64,000 bases of DNA from Parapedobacter lycopersici (GTDB lineage: Bacteria; Bacteroidota; Bacteroidia; Sphingobacteriales; Sphingobacteriaceae). The notes below the pieces were generated by a model, which saw only the letters and a program-made list of their open reading frames with translations, ran no database searches and had not been told where the DNA came from. The stretch is taken from positions 248,001-312,000 of the forward strand of contig NZ_JAMSLW010000004.1 in NCBI RefSeq assembly GCF_024643285.1, written 5' to 3'. Position numbers and translations under genes: made by a program. Positions 8,681 through 18,108 of the stretch are shown here, in pieces (the first letter of the stretch is position 1; every line of letters begins with the position of its first letter).

Positions 8681-8708
8681 AAAAGCCCCACATTACTGTG
8701 AGGCTTTT
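8681..8708 (-). terminator. Terminator of tRNA-Asn
   Basis: Stem-loop AAAAGCCCCACA / TGTGAGGCTTTT with one internal mismatch and a four-base loop, ending in a T-run on the minus strand 5 bases after the tRNA 3' end. Confidence 0.75.
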
Positions 8709-8712
8709 ATCG

Positions 8713-8786
8713 CTCCTGAAGCTGGGCTCGAACCAGCGACCCTCTGATTAACAGTCAGATGCTCTAACCAGCTGAGCTATTCAGGA
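8713..8786 (-). tRNA. tRNA-Asn (GTT)
   Basis: 74-nt cloverleaf. The acceptor stem TCCTGAA pairs with TTCAGGA, the discriminator is G, the anticodon loop is CTGTTAA (anticodon GTT), and the T-loop contains TTCGAGC. No CCA is encoded. Confidence 0.97.
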
Positions 8787-8919
8787 GTGTTTTGTTGTCT
8801 GGTTATGCCGGATACTGTCCGGGACATCCCGTTTTGGGACTGCAATATTCGGGATTTTCCGACTAAAAAGCAAAATATTTAAAAAAATATTTTTTCTCCC
8901 TGGGCGGGGGTCAAAAACA

Positions 8920-10299
8920 TCATAATAAAATACCGGCAAGCAGCAGCGTTGCTACCGTGAAATAGATGATCAACCCCGTCACGTCAACCAGGGTGGATAC
9001 AAAAGGGGCAGATGATGAGGCAGGGTCGGCGCCCAGCTTACGAAGCACAAACGGCAGCATGGACCCAACCAGTGACCCCCAGAGCACGACACCCATCAGG
9101 GAGAGGCTCACTACGATTCCCACCAGCCACCAGTATTCACCGTATGCGTGCGCAAATGTCTGCCAGGTCAGAATCCGGATAAAACCCAGCACACCCAGTA
9201 TCAGTCCAAGTAAAATGCCCGAGAGGATCTCACGGCGCATGACCCGCCACCAGTCGGCCAACGTCACTTCACCCAGCGCCATGGCCTGGATAATCAATGT
9301 TGACGCCTGGGAGCCGCTGTTGCCGCCGCTGGAAATGATCAGCGGAATGAACATGAACAGCATTACCGCACTGGCGAGCTGGCTTTCGTAATGTTCCATC
9401 ACCGTGGCGGTAAGCAACTGGCCCAGGAACAGCACCACGAGCCATCCTGCACGTTTCCGCACCAGGTGTAGCACGGATACATCGAGGTAAGGTTCGTCCA
9501 GCGCCTCGCTACCCCCGATCCGCTGCATGTCTTCCGTGTATTCCTCGTTGGCAAGCCAGAGGATGTCGTCGATCGTCACGATACCCAACATAATCCCCTG
9601 ATCGTCTACCACCGGAAGTGCCACCCGGTTATTCATCCGGAATATGTTGATCGCCTCCTCCTGGGGGTCATTGGCATTCAATGCGATCAGCCGGTTATCG
9701 ATCAGGTCCCTGACCCGCATTTCCGGATCAGCCAGCAGGATGTTCCGTATCCGGATATCATCCATCAGCTGTCCGTCTTTATCGATCACGTACAGTACGT
9801 CGATCGTCTCGGAAGCCTTGCCGTATTTACGCACATGCTCCAATACCCGGGTGATGGTCCAATGCTGTTTAACGGTGATGTAGTCGGGTGTCATGAGCCG
9901 TCCGACACTGTCTTCCGGATAGCCGAGCAATGCCAGCGCTTCCTTTCGTTCCGAAGGCGGGAGAAGGATGATCAGCTGCTTTACAATATCGCCTTTCAGC
10001 TCACTGAAAAATGCGGTACGATCATCGGGTGGCATCTCATTAATGAGTTCCGAAATCTTACCGCCTGACAGCCGTTTAAGGATACGTTCCTGGGTAGGGA
10101 AATCGAGGATGCCGAAGACGTGGACGGCACGGTTGATACTAAGCGTTTCAATAAAGACCGGGCCGTACTCAGGAAGCTCGTCGATCAGCGCCTCGACATC
10201 CGAGATGTTCAGTTCATCCAGATGTTCCTTGAGCCGTTGCGCATCTCCTGCTGCCAGGAGTAATTCGGTTTGTTCAACCAGCATTTCCAGTTCTTCCAT
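8920..10299 (-). CDS. mgtE: Magnesium transporter MgtE
   Basis: Inner-membrane Mg2+ channel of 459 residues. Domains in order: an N-terminal helical MgtE_N domain (about 1-130, with LSGGKISELINEMPPDDR), a tandem CBS pair (about 131-255, with GIVTIDDILW), a connecting helix, and a five-helix MgtE membrane domain at the C-terminus (IISSGGNSGSQASTLIIQAM and GADPASSSAPFVSTLVD, which line the pore). The start at 10299 is chosen because AAGGAGGGCCC, a strong Shine-Dalgarno, sits just before it; an ATG 18 codons upstream lacks one. Cytoplasmic domains sense Mg2+ and close the pore in characterised homologues. It is monocistronic, with a long gap on its upstream side. Confidence 0.95.
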   Translation of the reverse strand: MEELEMLVEQTELLLAAGDAQRLKEHLDELNISDVEALIDELPEYGPVFIETLSINRAVHVFGILDFPTQERILKRLSGGKISELINEMPPDDRTAFFSELKGDIVKQLIILLPPSERKEALALLGYPEDSVGRLMTPDYITVKQHWTITRVLEHVRKYGKASETIDVLYVIDKDGQLMDDIRIRNILLADPEMRVRDLIDNRLIALNANDPQEEAINIFRMNNRVALPVVDDQGIMLGIVTIDDILWLANEEYTEDMQRIGGSEALDEPYLDVSVLHLVRKRAGWLVVLFLGQLLTATVMEHYESQLASAVMLFMFIPLIISSGGNSGSQASTLIIQAMALGEVTLADWWRVMRREILSGILLGLILGVLGFIRILTWQTFAHAYGEYWWLVGIVVSLSLMGVVLWGSLVGSMLPFVLRKLGADPASSSAPFVSTLVDVTGLIIYFTVATLLLAGILL

Positions 10300-10929
10300 G
10301 GGCCCTCCTTGTATTGAATGATATCCTACATTGGTAAAATAATTTTGCTGCAAAAGTCGGTTTTTTATATTAAAAGAACGAACAAATCACCAGCCTAAAT
10401 CAATGAAAATGTATCGGCCGTCAGCGGGTCACAGCATCCTGAAAATGCCATTATGACAGCACTTCATCCGGCAAAAGCTACGGGCATTGAACCGCACTTT
10501 ACCGAAAATCCCCGTCGTGCAGGTCCGACAGCAATTCCGGTCAACAACGCGCCACACCAGGTCCGACACCACAGTCGGTCGACTATAGCGAGTCCGGTTA
10601 CGCGGACTGACAACAGCCGGTCGGAAAAACAAAATTCCGGACACCGGCCGACCGACTGAACCGGGCAGCAATAAAAAATCCGGCTACCGAACTTGAAAAA
10701 GATAGTGTACATTAGCCGTATAAAACAACAGGTTTGTCCGAGATGCCGAAATCCATTAACAAAGTGGATTTATATTGATTCGATTTATCCATTTTTATAT
10801 GAATATACATAAAATACTAAAAATTTAACTAGTTATTAATCAGAAAATAAATTTATATATATAAACAATAACTACACAATTAATAGCGCAACCGGAGACA
10901 CGATATACTATAAAATTTAGTAAACCCTT
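10300..10929. other. Intergenic: GC-rich repeat-laden part then AT-rich part
   Basis: No supported gene. Positions 10430-10700 are GC-rich and full of small repeats: GGTCCGACA occurs twice (near 10522 and 10560), CAGTCGGTCG at 10572-10581 is the inverted copy of CGACCGACTG at 10649-10658, and AGTCCG/CGGACT forms an inner hairpin at 10591-10608. Positions 10740-10929 are strongly AT-rich and run into the signal-peptide region of the next gene. The stretch lies between the divergent mgtE and the HExxH-barrel gene, so promoters for both are expected. GACTTTTG on the minus strand (10351-10358) is a candidate for mgtE. Confidence 0.5.
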
Positions 10930-13797
10930 GTGAAATCACCTAATATAGCATATAAATATATATTTATCAATATTTTACATATAATAATATTATGTATATG
11001 TTCATTATCTGCTTTTTCACAGATTTTTAACGCGGAACAAGCGCCCCCAAGTGTACAATGGCGTCAGATTGTGACACCGGATTTCCAATTGATTTTTCCT
11101 TCGGCATTCGAAAATGAGGCGCAGCAGCTCGCCCATCGGCTGCAGCAGATCCGGCACCAGGTCGGACAAACAATGGGCAAAACGCCCCGGAAAATTTCCA
11201 TCATTCTGCAGAACCAGACCGTCGGGTCCAACGGATTTGTTCAGCTTGCACCGCGCCGGTCCGAACTCCTCACTACCCCACCCCAGCAAAATGACTTTCA
11301 GGACTGGCTCAACCAGCTGGCCATCCACGAGCTCCGTCACGTGGTTCAGCTTGACAAATTGACAGGATACCTGCGGGCACCTTTTTTCGAACAGCTCGCC
11401 TTTGCCATCTATGGAATTACACTGCCGGCATGGTTCTTTGAGGGGGATGCCGTCGTAACCGAAACCGTGTTAAGCCCCAGCGGGCGCGGACGGCTTCCGT
11501 CGTGGGAGATGCCCCTCCGGACAAACCTGCTCAGCGGGTCAACATTCGGCTATCAGAAGAATTACCTGGGGTCGTTGAAAGACATTACGGCGGGGTATTA
11601 TGAACTGGGGTATTTCATGGTGGCCAAGCTGCAGCGTGACCATGGTGCGGGTGTCCTCGACAGCCTGATGACACGCATGGCGCGCAACCCGGTACGCCCC
11701 TATAATTTCAGTCGCACGCTGCGGAAGCTGACGGGTTACAACACCCGCCAATGGTATCAAAAAACCATGGACGAACTGGCCGCCGAATGGCGGAAACAGG
11801 AGGTGGTCCGCCAGCCGGTTTCCTACCCTGTTTTCCCTACACACGAACCCCGGAAACCGGAGAGCTGGCTGCTGCCGCAGGCACTGCCCGACGGCCGCAT
11901 CATTGCGCTCAACCAGGGCCGGCAACGGGTGCCAACCATTGTGGTACTGGATAAGACCGGGGCGCAGCAAACCATAACCGGAACCGGACGGCAAACCGAA
12001 CCCAACTTCTCCTATGCCGCCGGAAAAATCACCTGGGATGAACTGCGAAGGCATGGCCGTTATGGCAAGCGCACATATAATATCATTAATCTATACGACT
12101 TAAAAACGCGGAAATACCGGCAGCTAACTCATAAAAGCCGCCTGTTTTCACCGACGCTGCGCCCCGACGGCTCGCAGATTGCCGCAGTAACCATCGGCTG
12201 GGACAATGCGGTAGAGCTGGTACTGCTGCGTACGGAGGATGGCAAAATCCTCGGAAAATACCCGCCGCCGGGGAATATGATGCTGCAGACGCCCGCCTTC
12301 GATGCCACAGGAACCAAAATAGTCGCGGTGGGCGTTACCCGCGAAGGCGCTGCGCTGATCGAATTTGATTGCACCACCCGAACGTTCAGCCGGCTAACCG
12401 GATGGCAATCGCAGCAAATAACACGCCCCAGCTATGCAGGAGATGCGATCGTCTTCAAGGCACATTACGATGGCATAGATAATATTTATGCACTTAACCG
12501 GACAGACGGATCCATCACCCAGCTTACCAATGTGACGTTCGGCGCGTTCAACCCCTCATTTGACACAGCAACCGGACGGCTTTGGTTTAATAACTATCAG
12601 TCAGATGGATACCGCATCAGCTGGCTGTCCGGAATAACGGGCGACTATCCACTGGCCGCAAAAAAACCGGATTCCCATATCAGCTATTTTAAGCCACTTA
12701 TAAGCCACGAAGTTGGTTTTACACCTGTTGATACCATAAAACAGCAGATCTTTGCTTCAAGCGAATATAATGAAGCCAAAAACCTGGTCAACTTCCATAG
12801 TCTTTCCGTTGACGCAGGTAATTTCGAGGACTTCAGCGCCATCCAGCCGGGCATCTACTGGCTGTCGGACAACCTGCTCAATACGGCCCAGCTTCGGCTG
12901 GGGTACCGTTACGACGGCGACATACGGAGCAGCGAGTACCTGGCATCGGCGACCTATCAGCGCTATTTTCCCAAGCTGACCCTGGAGTACCACAACCGCG
13001 GCCAGGTAGCGGCTGCCCGTATATCGGAAGACAGCGAAACCGGATTGACCGGCCTGCGCTGGCGGGAGCACGTCACGACCTTCCGCGTGGATGTCCCGTT
13101 GGTCTTTTACCGGCTCAACCACACGTACACGATGGGCGCGGCTGTCGCCACTTCCTATACGTCCCGTTACGGTTTGAGCGAGCCGGCTTTTCAGGACCGC
13201 TTTATCAACCGCATCCGGTTCCCCCTGCATTACCGGGTCTATGCCGGCCACAGTGTCCGGCAGCGCGCACTGGATATCGCACCCCGCTGGGGACAGCACC
13301 TCAGCCTGGCGTACCATCATGTTCCTTTTGAGGACGGGATCACGGGCATGCGCTTCTCTCTGCGCACCTCATTTTATTTTCCGGGACTGTTGCCGAACCA
13401 CTCCCTGCTTGCGCGTTTCAGCTACCAGCAGCGCAGTGGCCCGTATCAGGTGGCCAATGATATTCCGCTGGTGAGCGGGTTTGACCAGTTGCGGCCGATG
13501 CCGGTTGACAATACCCTGCTGTTGAGTTACCGTTTTCCGCTGGCCTATCCCGATTGGAGTATCGGTCCGCTGGCCTATATCCGGCGCTTCCGGGGCGGAC
13601 TGTTTGCCGACTTCCAGAATGTGCGGACCGGACATCCGTTCCGGCCGCGGACATTTGGGATCGAATTTCGGTCGGACATGAATTTCCTGCGCTTTTACCT
13701 GCCCAACTTCGACGTCGGCGTAAAACTCATTTATGCCAACGAGGCCGGGGCGCGCCGGCGGGTATTTGCAACCTATGGCATCGGTTATAGCTACTGA
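10930..13797 (+). CDS. Envelope protein: HExxH metallopeptidase-like + beta-propeller + outer-membrane barrel
   Basis: Large exported protein of 955 residues. The GTG start begins a hydrophobic signal (IFINILHIIILCICSLSAFS), and no Met occurs nearby. Residues about 40-290 resemble a gluzincin peptidase: HELRH at 133-137 (HExxH) and WFFEGDAVVTE with Glu171 in the place of the third zinc ligand. Residues about 300-590 hold WD40/TolB-like blades (SPTLRPDGSQIAAVT, TPAFDATGTKIVAVG, NPSFDTATGRLWF). The last 330 residues alternate aromatic and polar residues like BamA-type barrels and end in GIGYSY, an aromatic C-terminus. It probably sits in the outer membrane with a periplasmic propeller and protease. 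Function is unknown. The first 35 codons are far more AT-rich than the rest. Confidence 0.8.
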   Translation: MKSPNIAYKYIFINILHIIILCICSLSAFSQIFNAEQAPPSVQWRQIVTPDFQLIFPSAFENEAQQLAHRLQQIRHQVGQTMGKTPRKISIILQNQTVGSNGFVQLAPRRSELLTTPPQQNDFQDWLNQLAIHELRHVVQLDKLTGYLRAPFFEQLAFAIYGITLPAWFFEGDAVVTETVLSPSGRGRLPSWEMPLRTNLLSGSTFGYQKNYLGSLKDITAGYYELGYFMVAKLQRDHGAGVLDSLMTRMARNPVRPYNFSRTLRKLTGYNTRQWYQKTMDELAAEWRKQEVVRQPVSYPVFPTHEPRKPESWLLPQALPDGRIIALNQGRQRVPTIVVLDKTGAQQTITGTGRQTEPNFSYAAGKITWDELRRHGRYGKRTYNIINLYDLKTRKYRQLTHKSRLFSPTLRPDGSQIAAVTIGWDNAVELVLLRTEDGKILGKYPPPGNMMLQTPAFDATGTKIVAVGVTREGAALIEFDCTTRTFSRLTGWQSQQITRPSYAGDAIVFKAHYDGIDNIYALNRTDGSITQLTNVTFGAFNPSFDTATGRLWFNNYQSDGYRISWLSGITGDYPLAAKKPDSHISYFKPLISHEVGFTPVDTIKQQIFASSEYNEAKNLVNFHSLSVDAGNFEDFSAIQPGIYWLSDNLLNTAQLRLGYRYDGDIRSSEYLASATYQRYFPKLTLEYHNRGQVAAARISEDSETGLTGLRWREHVTTFRVDVPLVFYRLNHTYTMGAAVATSYTSRYGLSEPAFQDRFINRIRFPLHYRVYAGHSVRQRALDIAPRWGQHLSLAYHHVPFEDGITGMRFSLRTSFYFPGLLPNHSLLARFSYQQRSGPYQVANDIPLVSGFDQLRPMPVDNTLLLSYRFPLAYPDWSIGPLAYIRRFRGGLFADFQNVRTGHPFRPRTFGIEFRSDMNFLRFYLPNFDVGVKLIYANEAGARRRVFATYGIGYSY

Positions 13798-13897
13798 GTA
13801 TCCCCTGCACCGGAAATGAAAGCAGCCTGATCCGTCTTGCGCGCAGGGTCTGTGCGGAGTGTGTCTACCCTGACTCCATTAATCTTCGTGAAAAGGT

Positions 13898-13941
13898 GGA
13901 CTCACCCTGGACTCATACTGGACTCACCCTGGACTCATCCC
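13898..13941 (+). repeat. Four tandem 11-bp repeats
   Basis: Units GGACTCACCCT, GGACTCATACT, GGACTCACCCT and GGACTCATCCC follow one another without spacers. They lie in the non-coding gap after the barrel gene, about 50 bases before the pgk terminator. No function is evident. Confidence 0.85.
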
Positions 13942-13989
13942 GAACCAGTCCCGATCGGTTCCTGGTGGGTGGCCGGAACATTCACCAAC

Positions 13990-14018
13990 AAAAAAAGCAC
14001 CTGTTTGTTCAGGTGCTT
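13990..14018 (-). terminator. Terminator of pgk
   Basis: AAGCACCTG (13995-14003) and its reverse complement (14010-14018) flank a six-base loop. On the minus strand the stem is followed by seven T residues, 48 bases after the pgk stop codon. Confidence 0.85.
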
Positions 14019-14065
14019 CCGGTATCGTGACGTTTCCGGCTTTTCCGGAAATTCCAGTTCGCCGG

Positions 14066-15256
14066 TTATTCGTTAATGGCCTTTACGCCGGGCAGCTCCT
14101 TGCCTTCCATGTATTCGAGCAGGGCGCCGCCGCCCGTGCTTACGTAACTGACATGCTCCGTCATGCCGAACTTGCTTACCGCGGCTGCGGAATCACCGCC
14201 GCCAATCAGGGAAAAAGCACCACGCTCGGTAGCAGCCACCACCGCATCGGCAACGGCCCGGGTGCCTTTCGCAAATTTATCCATTTCAAATACACCCATC
14301 GGCCCGTTCCACAGAATGGTGTTGGACGCCATGATCACCTGGGCAAAATGCTCACCCGACTCCTTACCGATGTCCAGTCCCATTTTATCCGCGGGGATCT
14401 GGTCATTAGGCCCGTTATAGGCCGGGGAATCCGGGGCAAATTCATCGGCAATCTGCGAGTCGGTGGGCAATACCAGGTTCACACCTTTGGCTTCTGCCTT
14501 TTCCACCAGCCTGTTGGCCAGGTCGAGCTTGTCCAGTTCAACCAGGGATTTCCCGATTTCACCGCCGCGGGCTTTAACAAAGGTATACGCCATGCCGCCA
14601 CCGATGATCAGGTTATCGACCTTTTCCAGCAGTGCTTCGATGAGTTCCAGTTTATCGGATACCTTGGCCCCTCCCATGATGGCGGTAAAGGGGCGTTGGG
14701 GATTATTCAGTACTTTTTCGGCATTGCCGATCTCGGCGGCCATCAGGTATCCGAAATACCGGGCTTCGGGAAAGAACTGGGCAATTACGGCCGTAGAAGC
14801 GTGTGCGCGGTGGGCGGTACCGAAGGCATCGTTTACATAGACATCCCCGAGTTTGGCCAGTTTTCCTGCAAATTCCCGGTCACCTTTCTCTTCCTCTTTG
14901 TAAAAGCGGAGGTTCTCCAGCAGCAGTACCTCACCCGGCTGCAGGGCAGCCGCCTTGGCATAGGCTGCTTCACCGATACAGTCGTCGGCAAACTGAACCG
15001 GCACACCGAGTACTTCGGACAGGTGCCCGACAATGTGCCGGAGGGAAAACTTGTCCGTGGGACCGTCTTTGGGCCGGCCGAGGTGTGACATCAGGATAAC
15101 CGATCCGCCGTCTTTCAATATCTTCCTGATCGTCGGGGCAGCACCCTGGATGCGGTTGTCATCCGTGATGCGGTACTGTTCGTCAAGTGGCACGTTGAAA
15201 TCGACACGAATCAGGGCTTTTTTGCCTGCAAAATTTAAATTATCTATGGTTTTCAT
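14066..15256 (-). CDS. pgk: Phosphoglycerate kinase
   Basis: Glycolytic enzyme of 396 residues that transfers phosphate from 1,3-bisphosphoglycerate to ADP. The start at 15256 gives [21 protein letters not shown], the normal N-terminus; the upstream in-frame extension has no counterpart in the family. Visible motifs are [20 protein letters not shown] (substrate-binding), the hinge region with [12 protein letters not shown], and the nucleotide-binding end [17 protein letters not shown]. Length is usual. It is transcribed alone leftwards and ends at the hairpin near 14000. Confidence 0.97.
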   Translation of the reverse strand: MKTIDNLNFAGKKALIRVDFNVPLDEQYRITDDNRIQGAAPTIRKILKDGGSVILMSHLGRPKDGPTDKFSLRHIVGHLSEVLGVPVQFADDCIGEAAYAKAAALQPGEVLLLENLRFYKEEEKGDREFAGKLAKLGDVYVNDAFGTAHRAHASTAVIAQFFPEARYFGYLMAAEIGNAEKVLNNPQRPFTAIMGGAKVSDKLELIEALLEKVDNLIIGGGMAYTFVKARGGEIGKSLVELDKLDLANRLVEKAEAKGVNLVLPTDSQIADEFAPDSPAYNGPNDQIPADKMGLDIGKESGEHFAQVIMASNTILWNGPMGVFEMDKFAKGTRAVADAVVAATERGAFSLIGGGDSAAAVSKFGMTEHVSYVSTGGGALLEYMEGKELPGVKAINE

Positions 15257-15479
15257 CTGTCTTATTTGTTTTTCCGTTATCAGGTGGTACCGTTGCCGAT
15301 CAAAAGCAATCATTGCCCTGCGAACTTGCCTGCGAACCGTTCATGAGCACAGGAAAAGGCGGACAGGGGGTAAGCAATGGTTATTTTAACCGTGCAGGGT
15401 CCATGCTTGTATTTCTTTATCGTTTAGCACACAAAGCTATAATAAGAATCGGCAAATTCACAGCGATCCCCTTTTTTTC

Positions 15480-16331
15480 TTACGGGAGAAACACCTCGTT
15501 GCTGTACTGCATGGCCACCTGCCAGGCCTGCATATCCAGGCCGGTTGGTATTTGCCGTTCGGCCGCCAGGTTCAACAGTGTTTCGGTGGCGATATTGCCC
15601 GTCAGCCGGTCTTCTGCCATCGGGCATCCGCCAAACCCCCGTAATGCCGTATCAAAGCGGTCACATCCTGCATCCAGCGCGGCCACCAGCTTGCTGCGGC
15701 TGGTGGCAGGCGTACTGTGCAGGTGCAGTCCTAGGGAAACATCCGGAAGCACACTTTTAAGGCGGGTGTAAATTTCCGTAATCCCGCGTGGTGTCGCACT
15801 GCCCACGGTATCCGCAACGGCCATCTCCCGGATACCGGTTGCAGCCAGTTCAGCGGCGTATCCGGCCACGATATCCGGTCCCCACGGATCCCCGTACGGG
15901 TTACCGAATCCCATCGAAAGGTAAATCAGCAGCTGTTTGCCCTGGCCGCGGCAGATGGCCTGCATTTCCCTGACCATCTCCAGGGACTGCGCGATGGTGC
16001 GGCGGGTATTACGCAGCTGAAACGTTTCCGATACCGAGAATGGAAAGCCAAGCACCTGTATCGCAGTATAGCCGGCGGCTTCCCTCGCTCCCCGCACATT
16101 TGCCACGATAGCCAGCAGCTGCGTGGCGCTGGCCGAGGTGTCCAGTTGCCTGAGTACGGCGGCGGTATCGCGCAGCTGGGGAACGGCGCGATGCGATACG
16201 AAACTCCCGAAATCCAGCCGCGCAAAACCGACCGCCAACAGTCGCTGCAGGTAGTTGACCTTCACAGCGGTGGGAATCTGACGGTCGATTCCCTGCATGG
16301 CATCGCGGGGACATTCCGTAATGGACAGCAT
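15480..16331 (-). CDS. Hydroxymethylglutaryl-CoA lyase
   Basis: Cytoplasmic TIM-barrel enzyme of 283 residues that splits HMG-CoA to acetyl-CoA and acetoacetate in leucine breakdown. The start at 16331 is chosen because the protein then begins MLSITECPRDAMQGI, the DRE-TIM metal-binding first strand (ECPRDAMQ in place of the commoner GPRDGLQ). LGLHLHSTPA carries the His metal ligands, and RGFGGCPMAED has the catalytic Cys in the signature G-x-GGCP. It starts only 4 bases after the sppA stop, so the two are probably one transcript, although no functional link is obvious. Longer upstream reading of this frame overlaps sppA and is not family-like. Confidence 0.92.
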   Translation of the reverse strand: MLSITECPRDAMQGIDRQIPTAVKVNYLQRLLAVGFARLDFGSFVSHRAVPQLRDTAAVLRQLDTSASATQLLAIVANVRGAREAAGYTAIQVLGFPFSVSETFQLRNTRRTIAQSLEMVREMQAICRGQGKQLLIYLSMGFGNPYGDPWGPDIVAGYAAELAATGIREMAVADTVGSATPRGITEIYTRLKSVLPDVSLGLHLHSTPATSRSKLVAALDAGCDRFDTALRGFGGCPMAEDRLTGNIATETLLNLAAERQIPTGLDMQAWQVAMQYSNEVFLP

Positions 16332-16335
16332 GGGA

Positions 16336-18108
16336 TCAATAGATTTCGAGCGTAAACGGCATTCGGGCCTGGATCCCCCGCAGCTGCACGCCTGCCCGCA
16401 TTTGTTCGTAGTAGCGGTAATATTCACCCAGCTCGCGCTGGCTGATCCAGGCACTGACCCGGTCGGCCGATCCACCCAGCAGGGATTCGAACGGACTCGA
16501 AATAGCCGGGTAGGTAACCAGCCGGTAGTCGTCCAGCCCGGCTTTCTTTGCAGCGGCCGCGACGGCGTCGTTAATGCTTCCCAGGCGGTCGACCAGCCCA
16601 TTGGCCAGCGCCTGCTCGCCGCTCCACACCCGCCCCTGGCCAATGCTGTCTACCTGTGCCTTACTCAGACTGCGGCCATCGGCTACCCGTTGCAGGAAAG
16701 TGTCGTAGATGCGGTTTACCTCCAGTTGGAGGATGCGCCGTTCATCGGCGGTGAGGGGGCGATCGACATTCGTCAGGAAGTCGGCGTACTGGCCGGTCTT
16801 TACCCCATCGAATGTGATGCCCAGTTTATTGTTCATGAGGTTCTGCATATTGGGCACCACACCGAATACGCCGATAGATCCGGTGATGGTGTTCGGCTGG
16901 GCAAAAATGGAATCAGCGGCGGCGGCGATATAATAGCCCCCCGATGCGGCTACGTCGCCCATGGAAACGATAACCGGCTTCACTTTGCTCAGCAGGTCGA
17001 CTTCCCGCCAGATCACATCGGACGCCTGTGCACTGCCCCCGGGTGAATTAATGCGGAATACCACGGCCTTTACCTTGTCATCTCGCCGTACTTTCCGCAG
17101 CTCCCGCGAAATCCGGTCCGAGCCGATGATGTCGTTATTTCCTTCGCCTGAGGTGATCTCACCGACGGCATATACGACCGCAATCCGATCGCGTGTGGCG
17201 CTGCCGGACGCTTTCTGAGCCGGTTTATATTTACTGAGGCTCACGACATTGATATCGTCTGATTCCTCGATACCGATCCGGGTTTTCAGCTCGCTCAGGA
17301 GTTCATCTTTATATTTTATCCCGTCGGCCAGCCGGTAATCCACGGCGTCCTGGGCCGTCCGCACGAGGTATTGGTCGGAGATCCGGAACAATGAATCTTT
17401 GTCGATCTTTCGGCCTTCCGCAACTTCGCTGAGGAAATGATCATAGATGCTGCCAAGGAACGAGCTGACCTGCTCGCGATTGGCGTCGCTCATCCGGTCG
17501 AGCACCAGCGGTTCCACCGCACTTTTATAGGTGCCCACTTTAACCACCTGGGCTTCGATGCCGAGCTTATCCAGCGCACCCTTCAGGAACATGGTCTGGG
17601 AGGCAAGCCCCCGGAAATCGATGCTTCCCTCCGGGTTGATGTATACCTCATCCGCGGTGGACACCAGGTAATAAGCGCGTTGCGTATAATGATCACCGTA
17701 GGCGACGATAAACTTACCCGACGTCTTAAAGTCGACCAGTGCATCCCGGATTTCCTGCAAGGTTGCGAAACTGGCGGAAACGCCGGAAAGATCCAGGTAG
17801 ATGCCCTTGATACGGTCGTCCGTTTTGGCTCCGGAAATACCTTCCAGGATCGCATCCAGTCCGACCGATTTTTCTGTCTTGAACCCCGGCACGTCAAGCT
17901 CCTCAAACGGGTTGGGAATGGTCCGTTCGGTAATCTGGTAATCCAGTTTGACATGGAGCAGGGAATTGCTGGCTACTGCCGTTTCCTTGTCGGACACGAC
18001 CGAACCGACCCACGCACCTACCACAATGGCACCGATAATCACCAGCAGAAAAAAAGAAATAACGATCCCCGTTACCGTGGCAAGCACGTATTTAAAAAAA
18101 GATTTCAT
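16336..18108 (-). CDS. sppA: Signal peptide peptidase SppA, 67K type
   Basis: Membrane-bound serine protease of 590 residues that degrades cleaved signal peptides. An N-terminal anchor (ATVTGIVISFFLLVIIGAIV) is followed by two tandem ClpP-like domains. The catalytic dyad is visible: Lys195 in VGTYKSAVEP of the first domain and Ser389 in DVAASGGYYIA of the second, as in the E. coli Lys209/Ser409 pair. FRINSPGGSAQAS forms the second-domain oxyanion strand. The length is that of the long enterobacterial form. The leader upstream contains a branched hairpin at 18142-18191 and a TAAGTTTG box at 18278-18285. HMG-CoA lyase follows 4 bases downstream. Confidence 0.95.
   Translation of the reverse strand: MKSFFKYVLATVTGIVISFFLLVIIGAIVVGAWVGSVVSDKETAVASNSLLHVKLDYQITERTIPNPFEELDVPGFKTEKSVGLDAILEGISGAKTDDRIKGIYLDLSGVSASFATLQEIRDALVDFKTSGKFIVAYGDHYTQRAYYLVSTADEVYINPEGSIDFRGLASQTMFLKGALDKLGIEAQVVKVGTYKSAVEPLVLDRMSDANREQVSSFLGSIYDHFLSEVAEGRKIDKDSLFRISDQYLVRTAQDAVDYRLADGIKYKDELLSELKTRIGIEESDDINVVSLSKYKPAQKASGSATRDRIAVVYAVGEITSGEGNNDIIGSDRISRELRKVRRDDKVKAVVFRINSPGGSAQASDVIWREVDLLSKVKPVIVSMGDVAASGGYYIAAAADSIFAQPNTITGSIGVFGVVPNMQNLMNNKLGITFDGVKTGQYADFLTNVDRPLTADERRILQLEVNRIYDTFLQRVADGRSLSKAQVDSIGQGRVWSGEQALANGLVDRLGSINDAVAAAAKKAGLDDYRLVTYPAISSPFESLLGGSADRVSAWISQRELGEYYRYYEQMRAGVQLRGIQARMPFTLEIY

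Noticed and set aside
10429-10671. 80-codon open frame on the minus strand in the GC-rich gap upstream of mgtE
   Set aside because: The translation is rich in Arg and Cys without a domain, and the bases are explained better by the short repeats described for this region.
14027-15088. 353-codon open frame on the plus strand opposite pgk
   Set aside because: It lies fully antisense to pgk, whose protein is complete and conserved. The translated sequence has no domain, and such frames are expected opposite GC-rich genes. The same applies to long antisense frames opposite sppA, thrA, rho and the barrel gene.
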